Shown piece by piece: positions 40,501-53,276 of a DNA stretch of 64,000 bases; position 1 is the stretch's first letter; each line of letters begins with the position of its first letter. Source of the stretch: Erpobdella octoculata. Lineage: Eukaryota; Annelida; Clitellata; Hirudinida; Erpobdellidae. The stretch is taken from positions 5,718,711 through 5,782,710 of the forward strand of contig OZ022241.1 of assembly GCA_963978895.1 (NCBI GenBank), read 5' to 3'. Both the position numbers and the translations under genes were made by a program. Under the pieces are notes generated by a model that saw only the letters and a list, made by a program, of their open reading frames with translations, had not been told where the DNA came from and did not search any database.

Positions 40501-43500
40501 GCTCGGCGTTGATTATCAGTCAGTCATCAGTCAGTCAGTCAGTCAGTCAGTCAGTCAGTCAGTCAGTCAGTCAGTCAGTCAGGACATGTTCTTTTATATA
40601 TATAGATGATAACACTAAATAAATCTTTACATTTTGCAGCGAATTATCAGTAAACTTAAGATCTGTATTTATTCATTCTGTAAAATTTAAATAACAGTGT
40701 CATATACATGTAAAACAGCATAACTTTGTTAAAATTAGCATAACTTTGTTAAAATTAGCATAACTTTGTTAAAATTAGCATAACTTTGTTAAAATTAGCA
40801 TAACTTTGTTAAAATTAGCATAACTTTTTTAAAATTAGCATAACTTTGTTAAATTAGCATAACTTTGTCACAAATTTAAATTTAATCTAAGTGAAGTGTT
40901 TTCCAATCAATATAGACAAATAAAATAAACTAAAAATACAAAGTAAACGGACGTTATAACAACTGTTACTCTGTATCCTACGGCAAATCGCTACGCTTAA
41001 GCTTTTGGATCATATAACTGCCTGTAAATTGCTAAATAATATGAGTTTTTTTAAACAACGAACGGGGGATCCGGACACCCCCTCTCCTGTATCTGCCCCT
41101 AGTTCATAAAATGTCAAATTTCAATTGTTAATTTCATGAATAGTTTTTTTTCTGTAAAGGAATGGCAGTGATGGTGAAACAATTGATTTAGTAATATTTT
41201 TTATATCAGACTGAATCTTGGAGCTGAGTTTTCATTCCATTGATTTTATGCAAGCTATTCAATTCAGTTCTTTTGTTTGACTTCTACAGAAAGCTATCAA
41301 AAAGCTATTCAAAAGCTATTCAAAAAAGCTTATGAATATAATGATAAGAGAATTGTTATTTTTTCAGAAAACTTGAATGTAATAAATTGCAATCATATTA
41401 CAACCAGCTTTTTTGTATAATTTTTATTTTGTATATTTATATCAATAAAAAAATATTTTTGGACATACTTCGATTTTTTTTATCAGCTCAGATTCTGACA
41501 AATCTTCTACTTCGGAAACCTATAATACAGAGCAGCAATGCGACATATGATTACGTCACTTATTACGCATATTTTGCAGTTGATGGAAATCACGATCAAA
41601 ATATATATTCAATTGGATGTTCACACACATCCGATGGATACGGAGGTCCAAACTGGCTTGTCGTTGATATGGAGAAGAAATATTTCGTCAGTTATGTTAT
41701 ACTCTGGAACAGAGACGATCAATACTGTAAATTATTTTTTAAATACTTAAATTCTATGTTTTCTTCTTATTTCGTTTCCTATTTGGGTAAACTTTGAAAT
41801 TATGATTATAATGGCCCTAAATAACGGTAAACGCGTTAAAAACTTGACAAAAATTTAGAAAACGCTTTAGTAAAAAAAAATTAAGCAGCAGCTGAACTGT
41901 GGAAAATTTCATGAAGAAAAGGCGAAACTTGACTTTTGTCTGAAAAAGTACGATAAATTTGCAATGATAACCTGCCGTCTTTATAAAACAAGTGAAGGAA
42001 ATTTATGCATGCTTTGTCAGTAATTGAACTTTTTAAAAACACAAAATGGACGTACCCAAATGATGTACAATTGATTTATCATGACGATTTAAATTGAACT
42101 TGAGTTTATTTCCGTAAAAATAGCAACAACATAAAATTTTTATAGAAACTTATAAGAGCTTAAAATAAATTTTAATAATAACAGTCATTATGCGCCAGAG
42201 GCGTAGCCAGGGTCTTCTGCACCCGGGAACAAAACACACGATCTGCGCTCCCTACATAACCCCTTTTGCTTCTTGCTTCCAAAAAAACCTGATGACCGGA
42301 GGGGGGGTAGTCGGAGCCACATTTCAAAAAACATTTCGAAACCCTCTTTTCATTTATTCCTCCAAAAATAACCTGAAAGAAGGGGTTAGTCAGAGCCATA
42401 GAAATTGCTAGGTAAAACAAAATAATTTAAAAAAAAACTTTTTTGCTCATTGAAAATGTGCACCCTCCAGCCTTGCGCTCGGGGACAACTGTTCCCCATT
42501 CCTCCTCGCTACGCCTCTAATATGCGCTCTCCTACCATACCAGATGCTGGGGATGCATCCATACCAGATGCTGGGGATGCATCCATACCAGATGCTGGGG
42601 ATGCATCCATACCAGATGCTGGGGATGCATCCATACCAGATGCTGGGGATGCATCCATACCAGATGCTGGGGATGCATCCATACCAGATGCTGGGGATGC
42701 ATCACCTCACCAGCCAAAGCGTGCAATGTTTTTAATTAAAAAAAATAAAGTCAAGCCTATTAACAAATAGGAGTACCTGAATAGTTATAAAACATTCTCG
42801 AATCTGTCAGCATTGGCAACACGCAATTGATATCTCATTATTATTCCTATGGGCCACGTGCTTGATCGATCAATGATTATGATATCTATAATTCCATGCC
42901 TTTAAATAGGCTAGCTAGCTATAGCGATTCCTGTTTGTTTTTTAGTTTTGTTTGAGTTTGCTTATCAGCTTCTTCTTTAAGATCTTCCACTGCTAATCAT
43001 ACTTTTTATTTTCTCTATAAAGCACTCCGTTGCCAAACGCTCTTGTTTTTATTCTGACCCTTTTCTCTTGAAGTCTCTTCCAACTTTTCTCACTACCTCT
43101 TCATCCCTCAATGTTTGTTGGTATAAAACAAATACTCTGAGCATCAATCAGCCCAGAAAATGTTTCTTCTTTTTTACGTGTGTGCACGAGTCCATTTTTC
43201 TCACACGTTCAAATTGGCTTGGCGACAAGCTGGGAAGCTAGGAAGCGACTAATTTTGAAACCATGAGTTGGTCTAAGTCTAAAGATTAGTTAAACGGCGA
43301 CTAGTTGCTGGTCAACTAGATAGCAGCGACTAGCTGGGCGGCGACTAGTTGACCTGTATACCCTACACTACACAGAGCTTAAATGTGCGAGCAACCAACT
43401 AAAACAGTGTAGTAGCAGAAAGAATTGCGTTTTCTACCGGTAGTCAATTTCTTATACAAATACAATCACGGCTCAGATATGAACTTTTAAAATTTTCATA

Positions 43501-46175
43501 CGGAAGTGTCCGTTTTAAAACTTTTCATTCCCGAAACACCGGGATCCACAGGTTTCAATACGTGGATTTAAAAAAAATACATAGATTTTGATTTCGTACT
43601 GTAACGTTATTTTCAGAATGGTTTGAAACAAATTTTATAAAACAATTTTTAAAAAATTAAGATTACAGATTGGACTATTTCATCATCGGCTTAACAAATC
43701 GTGACTATTTTCAAGAAGGAGCAAATGTCCTTAGAGATAGTTACCCACTGTGCGGTCAGTATCCAGATGTGACGCAGCAGGGTGGAATCCACAGATTATC
43801 ATGCGATACTGGACTTCCAGCCTACAAATATCTTATTGCTCAGCAACCTAGCAACCAAGGAGGGTACTTGTCTATATGTGAAATTGAAGCCTATTCTGCA
43901 CAAGGTTGTTATTCCATGTTTGCTTATATTACAAATGTTTACTTAATTATTTGTAAGCCATAGTAAAAGCTTAAAGTGCTTAAAGGAAACATCATATATA
44001 ACACATTCGATCATTGAAAGTTATCGCCGTTCGCTCCTTTCAATGCCCTTTCAAAAGAGCGTGCATACAAAAGAAGTAAAAGACGTAGCGATTGGAATAT
44101 ACCGCTAAGAGTTGTCATTGCAGACACAATTGAGTAGTTTTGTAGTTATTGATACAGATAAAATGATATTAGAATAGTGTTTAGTGTCGAAACACATAAA
44201 AATCATAAAAATTGTATTAGTTTTAAAACTTAAATTCTAATGGGTAAAATTAGAAGAAGGGTCAACTTTATCGTGTATGAGGAGAACGGTGCTGAATGGT
44301 CAGTGTACTGAACGGCCACTGAGTTTTTAATTAAGAAAAAGTATTTAAAGTTTACAATATTATTTTTAAATGTGTAATTATAGGTTTTCTTTGTTTTGTC
44401 TTAAAATTGTGTGCTATGCGCGTTTCTCTTAAAAGTTTTGCAGCTTTTTATGTTTTCAGCAAAGAAAACTAAATTAGCGTCAAGTCAGAAAATTCAATTC
44501 TTATAAAATAATTAAGGTTTAATTTTTTTAATTTTTTAGTAAATAAATATATGTTTGGTTAATACTTTAACCCTAATTTTTATTGTCTAACATTATACAA
44601 ATAGTGACATTTGTTCAGGGTTGATAGCAATATCCAGAAATTGTATTGACAATACCAATCCCAATAGGTACTTGAAAAAGTATTGACCATACCAATATCA
44701 ATATTCAACTAAACTGTCGATACCAAATATCAAACATTAATACTTCAAAAAACTTTTTTTCAAGTATTTCATTATTAGCACACAAAATAATATATAAAAA
44801 CTTAAAAGCATATAATTGCAAAAAAATAATAAACAAATAAAACTAAAGTAAATTACAAAATAAAAAGCAAATAAATTCAAATGTTTTTGCATTATTCCCA
44901 AAATCACAAGTTTCTTTCACTGCAAAGTGACAAAATAACTTCAGGAAAATTATTGCCACCGGTCACTAAAAGTTGTTGAATGAGACGTTACAACACTTAA
45001 TAAAACAAACTGATCAGGAGCACACCACACACCACTGATCTCTGATTTCAATTTTTCATATAAAAAAATATTGGTATTGGGTATTGATTAAGTTTTGCTT
45101 TTAATCTGTTGGCGATACCAAACCAATACCTCTCAGTAAAAGTATTGACAATACCATCACGAATAATAAATATTTCTTGACAATTGTGTGTTGGTATTTG
45201 GTCAATACCAATCTTAACATCCCTGCATTCGATTCAAAATGCTCACGCAACCCTGTTGTACTGATTGGCCACTATACGTATCGTATAATCTTTCAGTAGA
45301 GAAAAATATATAAACGTTGAAAAATCCACATACAGATGTATGATTATGTAGAACGAGTTGTATTCTCCCACGTATAGTTTTTTTGCATAATAGAGTTGAA
45401 TACGAGTATGAAACAAGTGAAGGGAAAAACGAGTTTTTCAACAAACTTTTATTTCAAATACAATCGATTTAGAAATACGAAAGATGATCAAATTAAGTTC
45501 TTCGGGTTTTTTTTTCAATTGAATCATATATTGTCATCCAATATAAAGCTATGCTGAAAGTTTCAGCTGGTTAAATTTGACTTGCAAGATTTGGGTACAG
45601 AGAAAGACACCCACAAACAAACAGAGATTGCAAGTTGAATAAAAGTTTGTAAAAAAAAGGTGGCCATTTAGTACAGCTTCAGTGCTTAAACAATCTAGTC
45701 GTTATTTTTAAATTACATTTTTATCTCCTTGCTTACATTCAATAAAACTAAAAAAAGTTTGGGTGGTGTTTGAAAGCATTGTGCAAAATGATACAAAAGA
45801 GTATTTTTCTAATTATTTAACGGCATTGTATTAGGACGTTTTTTTAAAAACCTTGGTTCTTTATAATTTGCTTAAAAAGACAATTAATAACTTTGAACTT
45901 TTTGCATTTATAAATCAGAAATTTTCTGGATATCAGTGAATGGCTATAAACCTCAACTAACTACACCAAATGTTATTTTGGTCAGAAGCATTGTTGAATG
46001 TATCATGAAATGCTTGATCACAGAAGAATGCTGGTTGGCAGGTTTAGGAAATGCAAATCAAGAGTTTACCGAATGTCTTTTATATGAAGTGCAGCCTGGA
46101 TCAAAAACACTGCCGTTGTTTGTTGCTGCTCCAGGATGGGTGACTTGGAGAAGAAAATATATAAATGCTAAATAA
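34595..46175 (+). CDS. Secreted F-type lectin with PAN/apple-like domain, gene 3
   Basis: Coding exons are 34595-34646, 41487-41726, 43662-43904 and 45919-46175, with the phases of genes 1 and 2, giving 263 residues. The signal peptide [17 protein letters not shown] differs from gene 2 at one residue. The lectin domain shows [20 protein letters not shown] with the Cys retained, RDDQYYYR (R-x-D-x4-R) and SICEIEAYS. The PAN-like exon ([11 protein letters not shown], then [15 protein letters not shown] and TECLLYE) is the most diverged of the three, although the block from [10 protein letters not shown] to the end is almost unchanged. Introns contain a Helitron-type helicase remnant, a SINE, repeat copy D, minisatellites and two hAT MITEs. 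No AATAAA lies close after the stop. It is probably secreted and sugar-binding, by family. Confidence 0.85.
35869..36085 (+). repeat. About 120-bp direct repeat, two copies
   Basis: TTTATCTACTCGTCGTCTCTGTT...TTTTTGAGTCACTTCCTGAT occurs twice in tandem in gene 3 intron 1. Confidence 0.85.
36225..36755 (+). pseudogene. C-terminal fragment of a PIF1-type helicase (Helitron remnant)
   Basis: A 176-codon open frame carries the last helicase motifs: [20 protein letters not shown] and [15 protein letters not shown], in PIF1 order and spacing. The Walker A and B regions and any Rep domain are missing upstream. Helitrons are the usual source of such sequences in animal introns. About 90 bp past the stop there is a short hairpin, GAATAGG-TTAAGG-CCTATTC-like (36846-36865), where a Helitron 3' hairpin would lie, but a canonical CTRR end was not found. 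It is non-functional in this form. Confidence 0.72.
37040..37285 (+). repeat. Diverged direct repeat, about 75 bp, two copies
   Basis: GTGAATAAATTTATTGATTTGCGATATAAATAAACATAAATATG (about 37045-37110) recurs with changes at about 37206-37280. The following 37290-37890 resembles a decayed LINE end on the minus strand (TGTAGCGTAAATCA also occurs near 12463), but no domain is certain. Confidence 0.5.
37895..37976 (-). mobile_element. tRNA-like SINE head (copy 4)
   Basis: Minus-strand head with B box GGTTCGAACC, ending in the GGCGTCACCAGCGTAG shared with the other copies. The body is missing. From here to 38779 there is intron sequence with no gene. Confidence 0.65.
38780..40607 (+). mobile_element. 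ACTAGCAGTGCCCG repeat element, copy D
   Basis: The longest copy, about 1.8 kb: same head, GGCCCG-rich zone, roughly eight approximately 150-bp units, GAGCTCGGCGTTGATTATC, CAGT array (about 40517-40582) and TATATATAGAT. Confidence 0.7.
40716..40866 (+). repeat. 20-bp minisatellite, CATAACTTTGTTAAAATTAG
   Basis: Seven to eight tandem copies with one T/G variant and one deletion, starting about 110 bp after repeat copy D. Confidence 0.9.
42197..42516. mobile_element. hAT MITE related to the nested element at 21911-23340
   Basis: The left end CAGAGGCGTAGCCAGGGTC and the right end CTCGCTACGCCTCTA are inverted. The flanking 8-mers TTATGCGC and ATATGCGC match at 7 of 8. The subterminal CTTCTGCACCCGGGAACAAA and GCGCTCGGGGACAACTG are shared with the larger element, so this is a deletion derivative. 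Confidence 0.75.
42536..42703 (+). repeat. 24-bp minisatellite, seven copies
   Basis: Seven identical units of ATACCAGATGCTGGGGATGC plus ATCC, directly after the MITE. Because 24 is a multiple of three, all frames stay open (SIPDAGDA forward). It lies in intron 2 of lectin gene 3; coding use is unlikely. The interval 42710-43660 has no gene. Confidence 0.9.
44618..45226. mobile_element. hAT-like MITE with AATACCAAT repeats
   Basis: The left end CAGGGTTGATAGCAATA and the right end TTGGTAT...CTTAACATCCCTG are imperfect inverted repeats. The flanking 8-mers CATTTGTT and CATTCGAT agree at 6 of 8. The interior is rich in GGTATTG and CAATACC on both strands. It is related to the remnant at 25-400. 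Confidence 0.6.
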
Positions 46176-46249
46176 TGATAACACCCCTTAAACAGATGGA
46201 TCATCACATTCTGTATTTGAAAAAAAATATGTTCTTGTTAATGATAATA

Positions 46250-47760
46250 ATTTGTTTTGTTTTCGTTTGTAATATTTTATTGCAACATGGTTTTTTTGGT
46301 TTTTTTGGTTTAATTTGTTTATTGGGATGATGATAAGCAAAAAAAAACAGATCACAAGAAAAAGTACAACAAAATAAACATCACCCAAAAGGAGTCTCAC
46401 AAGGGAATTACTTCCCATCTAGGGGATATCCTTATAGTAAATAATAAAAATGAGAATAAACCACAAACAGAAAACACAAAATCAATCTCATTGAAAGAAA
46501 AAAAATAAAATATAAGTCTTCAGATTTCATTTCAAGAGTAATATAGTTTTAGATTAAGGCTATTCGAGTTGAAAGACAAGCAGAGAAATCAAATCATGAA
46601 TGAACCAAGAGTTGAGAAGTAGGTGTATAATAATAAGAAAAGTTAAGAATATAGAATTAAGGTAAGAAACAAACAAGCTGAGAAAGAGACATGTGATCAA
46701 TTTGAAAGTAAAATGAAAGATTTCAAACATTTTTTAAACAGTGTTATTGATTTAATTGATTTTAAATGAACTGGAAGGGAGTTATACAACCGAGGTCCTC
46801 GACAGCAAATAGAAAAACTTTTGAAAGTAGTACCACAAAAATCAGATCTATAGTTGATTGATGAACGCAAAGCAAATGTATGGATCTCCGAAGTTTTCTT
46901 GAACATATGAATGAACACATTAGGTAATTCTCCACTATTATATTTGAACATAAAAAGGCAAATTTGAAATTTATTTAATTGATATATGTTTAGAAGATCA
47001 TTCACAAGAAATGTCGGCCCAGTTGGAGCTCGATATGGCAAATGAAAAATGATGCGAACTGCTTTCTTTTAAAGAATGTGTAGTCCTCTTAATCTTGTTG
47101 GATAGTTAGCTGCCCAAACTATATTGCAGTATGTAAAATAGGGGTAAATCAATGAATAATACAGTAATTTTAATATTTTTTTCGGTGGGTCTTATGCTGT
47201 TGGCAAGACTAGGCCCAATCTCTGACAAATATCTGTTAAATTCCTCGGCTATTTCAAGTGGCAAAACTAATGTCCTACCGTCAGGTGCGACATATTTATT
47301 AGTAGTGTTATTAGTTGCATGTCTGTTCATAATAGATTTAATAATCACCCATATTTTCTTTAGATTCATCTGATGTAACTGCAATTTATTTGAGTAATAT
47401 TGTCGAATAGTTGCCAGTTTTATTGACTTAAATCGATTCCTGTAATCCACAAATTTTTTCTTATTTGTGGGAGTAGGATTCTTCAAATATTTTTTATAAA
47501 GTTTATGTTTGGTATGGCAAGATTTGAGAAGTGCTGGGGTCATCCATTCACACCCATTTTTCCCCTTTTTACATGTGTGATTAGTAGTTATCAGAGGAAA
47601 GCAATCTGAGTAGATCTTTTTGTATCTTTCAGCAAAGATGGAGTAAGCCAATTGTGCATTTCCATCTTCGCAAGCATGAAACACTTCCAGCCATTCAGCC
47701 CTTTTCAAAAATCACAAAATTTATTCTTCGCTTCATCATTATGTACTCTACGCGTATATG
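46250..47760 (-). mobile_element. Decayed LINE lacking its reverse transcriptase core
   Basis: On the minus strand, 47106-47708 encodes the linker before the RT (WMTPALLKSCHTKHKLYKKY, KKFVDYRNRFKS, then IWVIIKSIMN). It is followed directly by the C-terminal tail at 46697-47041 (FKYNSGELPNVF, GPRLYNSLPVHLKS, FKKCLKSFIL). The RT core that normally separates these is deleted near 47050-47160. Confidence 0.78.
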
Positions 47761-48390
47761 AACTAATCATTGTAAAACTAGATGTAGTTGGAGTGAGTTT
47801 TAGATTTAAGAAGATGGGGTAGTGATTTAATAATCATCAACAATAATGAACATCAACACTACAAAAACCAATGAGCCTGTTAAATACTAGGTTGATCTTA
47901 TATTTTTTTGAATAAATTGCCCATCCCATATCACTTGTTTTAATGCTGTTTCATCTTTATTTTTAATCGTGACAGAGATTAAACCTATTCAATAAGCCTA
48001 TGGTATCCACTTGAAGAAGAATAGCATCACCTGGCAAGTTATAAAAAAAAATATGGTCACAGACAAAGGCCGGGCTACCGACCTGCAAACACTATGCTTT
48101 TGCACTTTGCACATTCTCTGTCAGTTTTGTTGAACTACACTTTTATCAATAAACCTATGGTATCCACTTGAAGATTGGATTAAAAAAAAACAACAAAATT
48201 TTGGTAGTGTGTAAACATCCTACAAAGACAATTGTAAATAAAAGATATTTTACAGAAGTATCATCAACAGCTCTGTTCTCTGTTGTATGGCAACAGAAGT
48301 TTTTACATGGTAACCACCACATTTGCTCATCGAAGCAGGAACTGGCTTGTTGTTCATCTCAAATCAGATCGCTTGATGTCAGCTCATTTC
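47761..48390. other. Intergenic or 3' UTR of the zinc-finger gene
   Basis: No coding feature. A direct repeat of CTATGGTATCCACTTGAAGA occurs at about 47999 and 48157. Confidence 0.45.
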
Positions 48391-51214
48391 TTAGCAGTCA
48401 TCATCAGAAAAGGCCAGTTCACTTTTTGGCATCTGGATCTCATACATCTGTAGGCTTTCTTCTGAAGAATAGAGAAAAACGAGTTATCGATTAATAAAAA
48501 TCATACACAAAAAACTATCATGAAAATGCTATAATTAAGTCAAATGAAAAGCCAACAACTGTCACCTGCCTGGAACGTTAATTCAACGAAAAATCTCAAA
48601 AACTTGCATTTGCATAACTAGTATATTATCTTTTAATGTTAGACAATTGAAAATAAAGACAAGATCCAGTAGTTGGCTGCTTATCTGGTATCTGATTGCA
48701 TGAGATAGAATACCATAAAACATAACATCAAGTAACTCTTACTTGTATACATATTTGTTTACCATTAAATAAAAAAAATACAATGCGACTATAAGCAATG
48801 TGACAAATCTGTTTTAATGGCTGAAAATAACAAAAAACAAGTGATGAATCAGCATTTCTTAACAATGCCTATAAACTGTAAACAAATGCATGGGGTTGCA
48901 TCTTGTCAAGTTTTTAGTCTTTAAACTAAAAATTTTATTTTTAATTTCAGTTCTTTCTTGCATATGTAGATTTTGGTCAATATCTTAAAAACAGGGTGCC
49001 TTTAAAACTTCATTAGTTGCTATTTTTTATTTAAAATTTACATTTAATATAATATCCAAATGCTCACTCATTTAATGAAAAATTACGATGAATTTTTTAT
49101 AAAAACTCAACATTTTTCCATGCAGCAAACAGTTACGCACAAAGTACAACTTAGTGAGCTATTCTAAACTTTGTAAATAATAAGTAAGATGTGCCAAAAT
49201 TTGATCACCTGTGAAAGAGCTATCATCCAGCTGGTTGATATTGACAACGTGAAACCTTTTCGGTCTTAGCATCGAAGATGTTGATTTCTCGCCAATCGGT
49301 TCACCTTCTTCCTTGTCATCGACATTGCTTTTAATTATATCAACAACTGTCTCACTGCATTCATCGTCATCCTCTTCTTCTTCTTCAACATTTCTTCTGG
49401 ATACCTCTAAAGCACTACAATTGTGGTCCTACAACAGAACAAAATTTTTACTTAGGTGCTATAAGCAACTTCATAATTTTAATAAAAAATTTATAAAAAA
49501 AAACATAGGCATCTAGATTGGACAATTTAAACTCAATAAAATTTCCTGCAATTAAAATAAAACAAAATAGCAACAAATTCATAACTTCTACAGTTCATCA
49601 TCTTTGCACATATGTAGCATAAATATAACAAGATATTAATTTTATATTTCATAAAACAAATATTAGGCATAGTGCAATGAACCTCTTTGTCTAATTCTGT
49701 AGTAAAAATCTGTGCACACTTCTCACAGCTTTGAAACCCTAGCTTGATGTGCTTGCGTTCTATGTGCTTCCTGATATCAGTGAAAGTGTAGCCGTAAAAG
49801 TCGCATACTCCACACTTGTAGTCTTTCTGTCCCTTGTGTCTGGATTGGTAAGCAAATGAGAGAAAGATGAAATTAATTTTCTGTTTATAGCGGATAAATT
49901 TAATTTGTTGAAATGAAAATAACAGAGAGACATCTTATTGAAACTAAATTATGGATATTTTTTAATCCCTTATATTAACTTCACCGCCGGGTCCTGCTGG
50001 CTTGAATGTTTGCAAACCTTGAAAGTGAAATTTAACTAACTTCCCGTCATCATTTCAATGCATTCTATTAAAGTTTGAAAAGTTCCTGAAAATAAAGATT
50101 GATTAAAAATAATAATTATCCATGTTTTAAAACAAAAACAAATCAAACACAATTATATAGATTTTTACATATAAAAATTCAGAAAATGTCGTTTAAAAAA
50201 ATGCAATAAATGAAAAGCCATCAAATCCTGAAATATCAGGGATTTGTGAAAAAAAACTCATTTTTTACAGCTTACTTGTTATTATAATTACACCAATGAA
50301 AAACAAACTTCTTGAAGATGAAAAAAAAAACTGTAACAAAATGCCATTCTTTGTCAGGATTACCTCTTAGCATGGAGGTCTCTGTTCTTGGTGTGCCTGA
50401 ACAGCTTGTGGCAAACTTCACACTCATACTTGGGCTCGTTGTGGATCAGCATGTGCTTGCTTATGTCCGACTTCTCACAGCCTCTGTAATAGGTTATTCG
50501 GAGAACTTGTAAAAATTTAAGGAGCTTTAACTAGTATTTTTTATTTTTAATCTTCATGAGTAGCATAGTAGTAGTAAGTTAAAAGCTTAATAATCATCCC
50601 GTATACAATATCTCAAATAAACACTAAAACTTTTAGTTTTTTTGAGTGTTAAAACAATTTGTAACATTAAAAATAGCACAAATGAGATTTCGTACTTGTA
50701 CAAGCAATCAGGGAAAGGGCAGCAGTATGGTCTCTCAGGATCGTGGGTGCGAATGTGCCTCTTAAGATGAGCTTTACGGTTGAATTCTTTCGAACAAAGG
50801 AGACACTTGAACGACTTCTCTATATCGCTGTGTACCATCTTTTTGTGCATCTTTAGAACATATCGATCCTGATAAATAACAAACATTATATTATTCGGCT
50901 CATCACGTGTCGATCAGCTCGTGATTATGTGAGATGATGTCGAGAATTGTAGTTATCATTTACCAGTTTATCATTTATCATGTAGTCTGTAGTCTACATG
51001 CTAAAAAAGCAGCCAATAAGCACCTTGTAAAATTTTTTGCACTCAGAACACCACCTTCCCTCTTCAGAATGAGACTGCTTGTGCCTCCTCAGCACATAGC
51101 CGTGTTTCGTTGTGAAGCCGCATTCCTCGCAGTAGCACTTCGGATGGAACTGCTGTTAATATTCGTGCGTAAAAATTAGCAACCAATCATAATTACTGCA
51201 ACAATTATTTCATC

Positions 51215-51263
<49 letters not shown>

Positions 51264-53276
51264 ATTAGGGCACCATTTTGTACGAGCGACCTGTTCATAT
51301 AAGATCACACAGTGTTACCTGCCACTCCCATGTGTATTCGAAATCGGAATGTGCCGAACCCTATTAGTCGCAGTCGCGAAATTGGTACTCATTTAGCGAG
51401 CACTAAAAGAAGAAATGATGAGTTAAAGTGAGCAAAAGTGAGTTGGTTTCTTAATATAACTCAAGTCATTTTTCTATCTCCAATACGAACAGATAACCAA
51501 CTCTTTAGAAGTTATGTTTACAGCAAGCAGATTTCCTTATTGCCAAATGCAGATCTATTCTAATAATTCAGCATATGAAAAAAATCAACAAATCACTATG
51601 GAAGAACAAATTGCATTTATTGTACATGTACTTTAGTACATAATACTGCCTCACTGACACGAGAACTTTAGGAAAAGTTCTTGTGTTAGATCTTAGCACA
51701 TTTTTGACTAAATCATAGACTTGTTAAGTTGAATATTACCGATAACATTTATTTAAAGACTTATTATTCACATTCATTAGTTGTATTTATGTTTTTATGT
51801 TTTTATTAATATATATCCACCAACTTTGTAGTGCAGCTGAAGATTGGTGGGTTCGAGGCACAGAAAGTCGCAGCACTGACACGTAACTAAATCGTCAGAA
51901 TGGTACATGACAAGGTGCTCCCTTAGATGTTGCTCGTAAAAAGCCTGGTGGCCGCACCTGCTGCATCTGTAGTTCGGCAGGTCGTTGGCAGCCATTTTCA
52001 AACCTGGATCGAGTCGTATGTAGAAAATATGATAAACAATATTTTAAACAAAAGTTTATCGAAAGTACAATAAAGCAGGCGTGAACTTTCTTTTCGAATA
52101 AAAGACACACTTGCAAAAAACACTCTTAGCCACAAGCACAGAAATAAAGGTTATGGAAAAATATATTTTAACATTTCCAAGATCAGCATTTTAAATAAGT
52201 AGAACCTAAAATAACCTAATGGCAGAACATCTGCAGAAACAACACCCTTGTCACTTCCACCAACTGACGTGGAGCTCACAGCCATTTCATGAACAGTCGT
52301 TGTAGCTGATGCAGATGTTGATGATGGTGGGACTGATAAAGAGCTTGAAGGTGATAGCATCAGAGACGGCGTTGAAAGTTGTAAAGAAATAAGCAAATCT
52401 TTTGAACTTATAATATATGGAACTGTTTGTGACACATGACCACAAGCTTGGTCCTGCAAAACGTTGTTAACTTTCTTGGTTGTTTCATCAACAGGTTGAA
52501 GACTGTTCTTGGTGGATTCCAATGATTGTAGATCTACTTTGGTTGGTTCCTTTGACTGACTATTGGCTTCTAAGGATTTTACCAGTGAGCCATTGTTGAT
52601 TTTTAGAGGAGCTAAGTTAACCCTCTTGAGCACCCACACAATTTTCTTTCTGGCTTTGCCTTCAGCTGGCTTTGGGTCCAGGTTTGAAGACAGCGGAGAA
52701 GCAAAAACACCGTCTGTGAAAACGTTGTAAAAATTAAAAAAAAAGTTAAACTAAATTTGTTATAAATTGTATTTTTAATGGTTTCAAATAAATTTTGTCA
52801 TACTCTTAACAATAAAACTAAAAAAACCATCAAGCAATCAATATGGTCATTGAAGTCAGATATTTAAACAAACATAAATTAAAACTTAGCAAAAAACTGC
52901 ATGACATTTTTTAAAACATTAATAATTTTCATCAACCAGCTGGCAGATGACCTTATTCAATTTCCTAACCTGAGTCAATAAAGGAACCTGTATCATGGTT
53001 GATCATACGTTTTGTGACTTTTGTGTCAGCGTGAATCAGTGCTTGCAAACTCTGTGAACTGGAATTCAATTCACTTCTTCCATCTTCATCACAGGACTGC
53101 TTGTCAATGGTCTTTGCCTTTGATGGCTTTTACAAGAAATAGATGATTGTAATTATCTAAAATTTTCGATACTTGTAAAAACGTGGTCTTCATATTGCGG
53201 CAAGAAAACAATGTAACATACCTGTATTCGTGGATCGAAAACTTCCTCACCGATTTTCTTGGCGAAATGCTTGTGC
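48391..53276 (-). CDS. Multi-C2H2 zinc-finger protein (5' exon not found)
   Basis: Eleven exons join in frame on the minus strand: 53222-53276, 52970-53126, 52216-52713, 51825-52003, 51319-51360, 51024-51152, 50696-50868, 50364-50483, 49683-49839, 49209-49428 and 48391-48461 (stop TAA). The first 240 or so residues are Ser/Thr-rich and disordered (KKIVWVLKRVNLAPLK in a basic patch). Then come about nine C2H2 fingers, including YRCSRCGHQAFYEQHLREH, FKCLLCSKEFNRKAHLKRH, YECEVCHKLFRHTKNRDLH and YKCGVCDFYGYTFTDIRKH. The C-terminus is acidic (VEEEEEDDDECSE) and ends FSDDDC. The 42-nt exon 51319-51360 supplies the last His of a finger begun in the previous exon. It is probably a sequence-specific nuclear DNA-binding protein; I do not recognise an orthologue. 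The first exon needs to end in phase 2 and was not located in 53277-54115. Confidence 0.8.
51217..51261. repeat. (TTA)15 microsatellite
   Basis: Perfect TTA/ATT triplet run in an intron of the zinc-finger gene. Confidence 0.9.

Noticed and set aside
48168..48494. 108-codon + strand frame
   Set aside because: It overlaps the last exon of the minus-strand zinc-finger gene and shows no domain.
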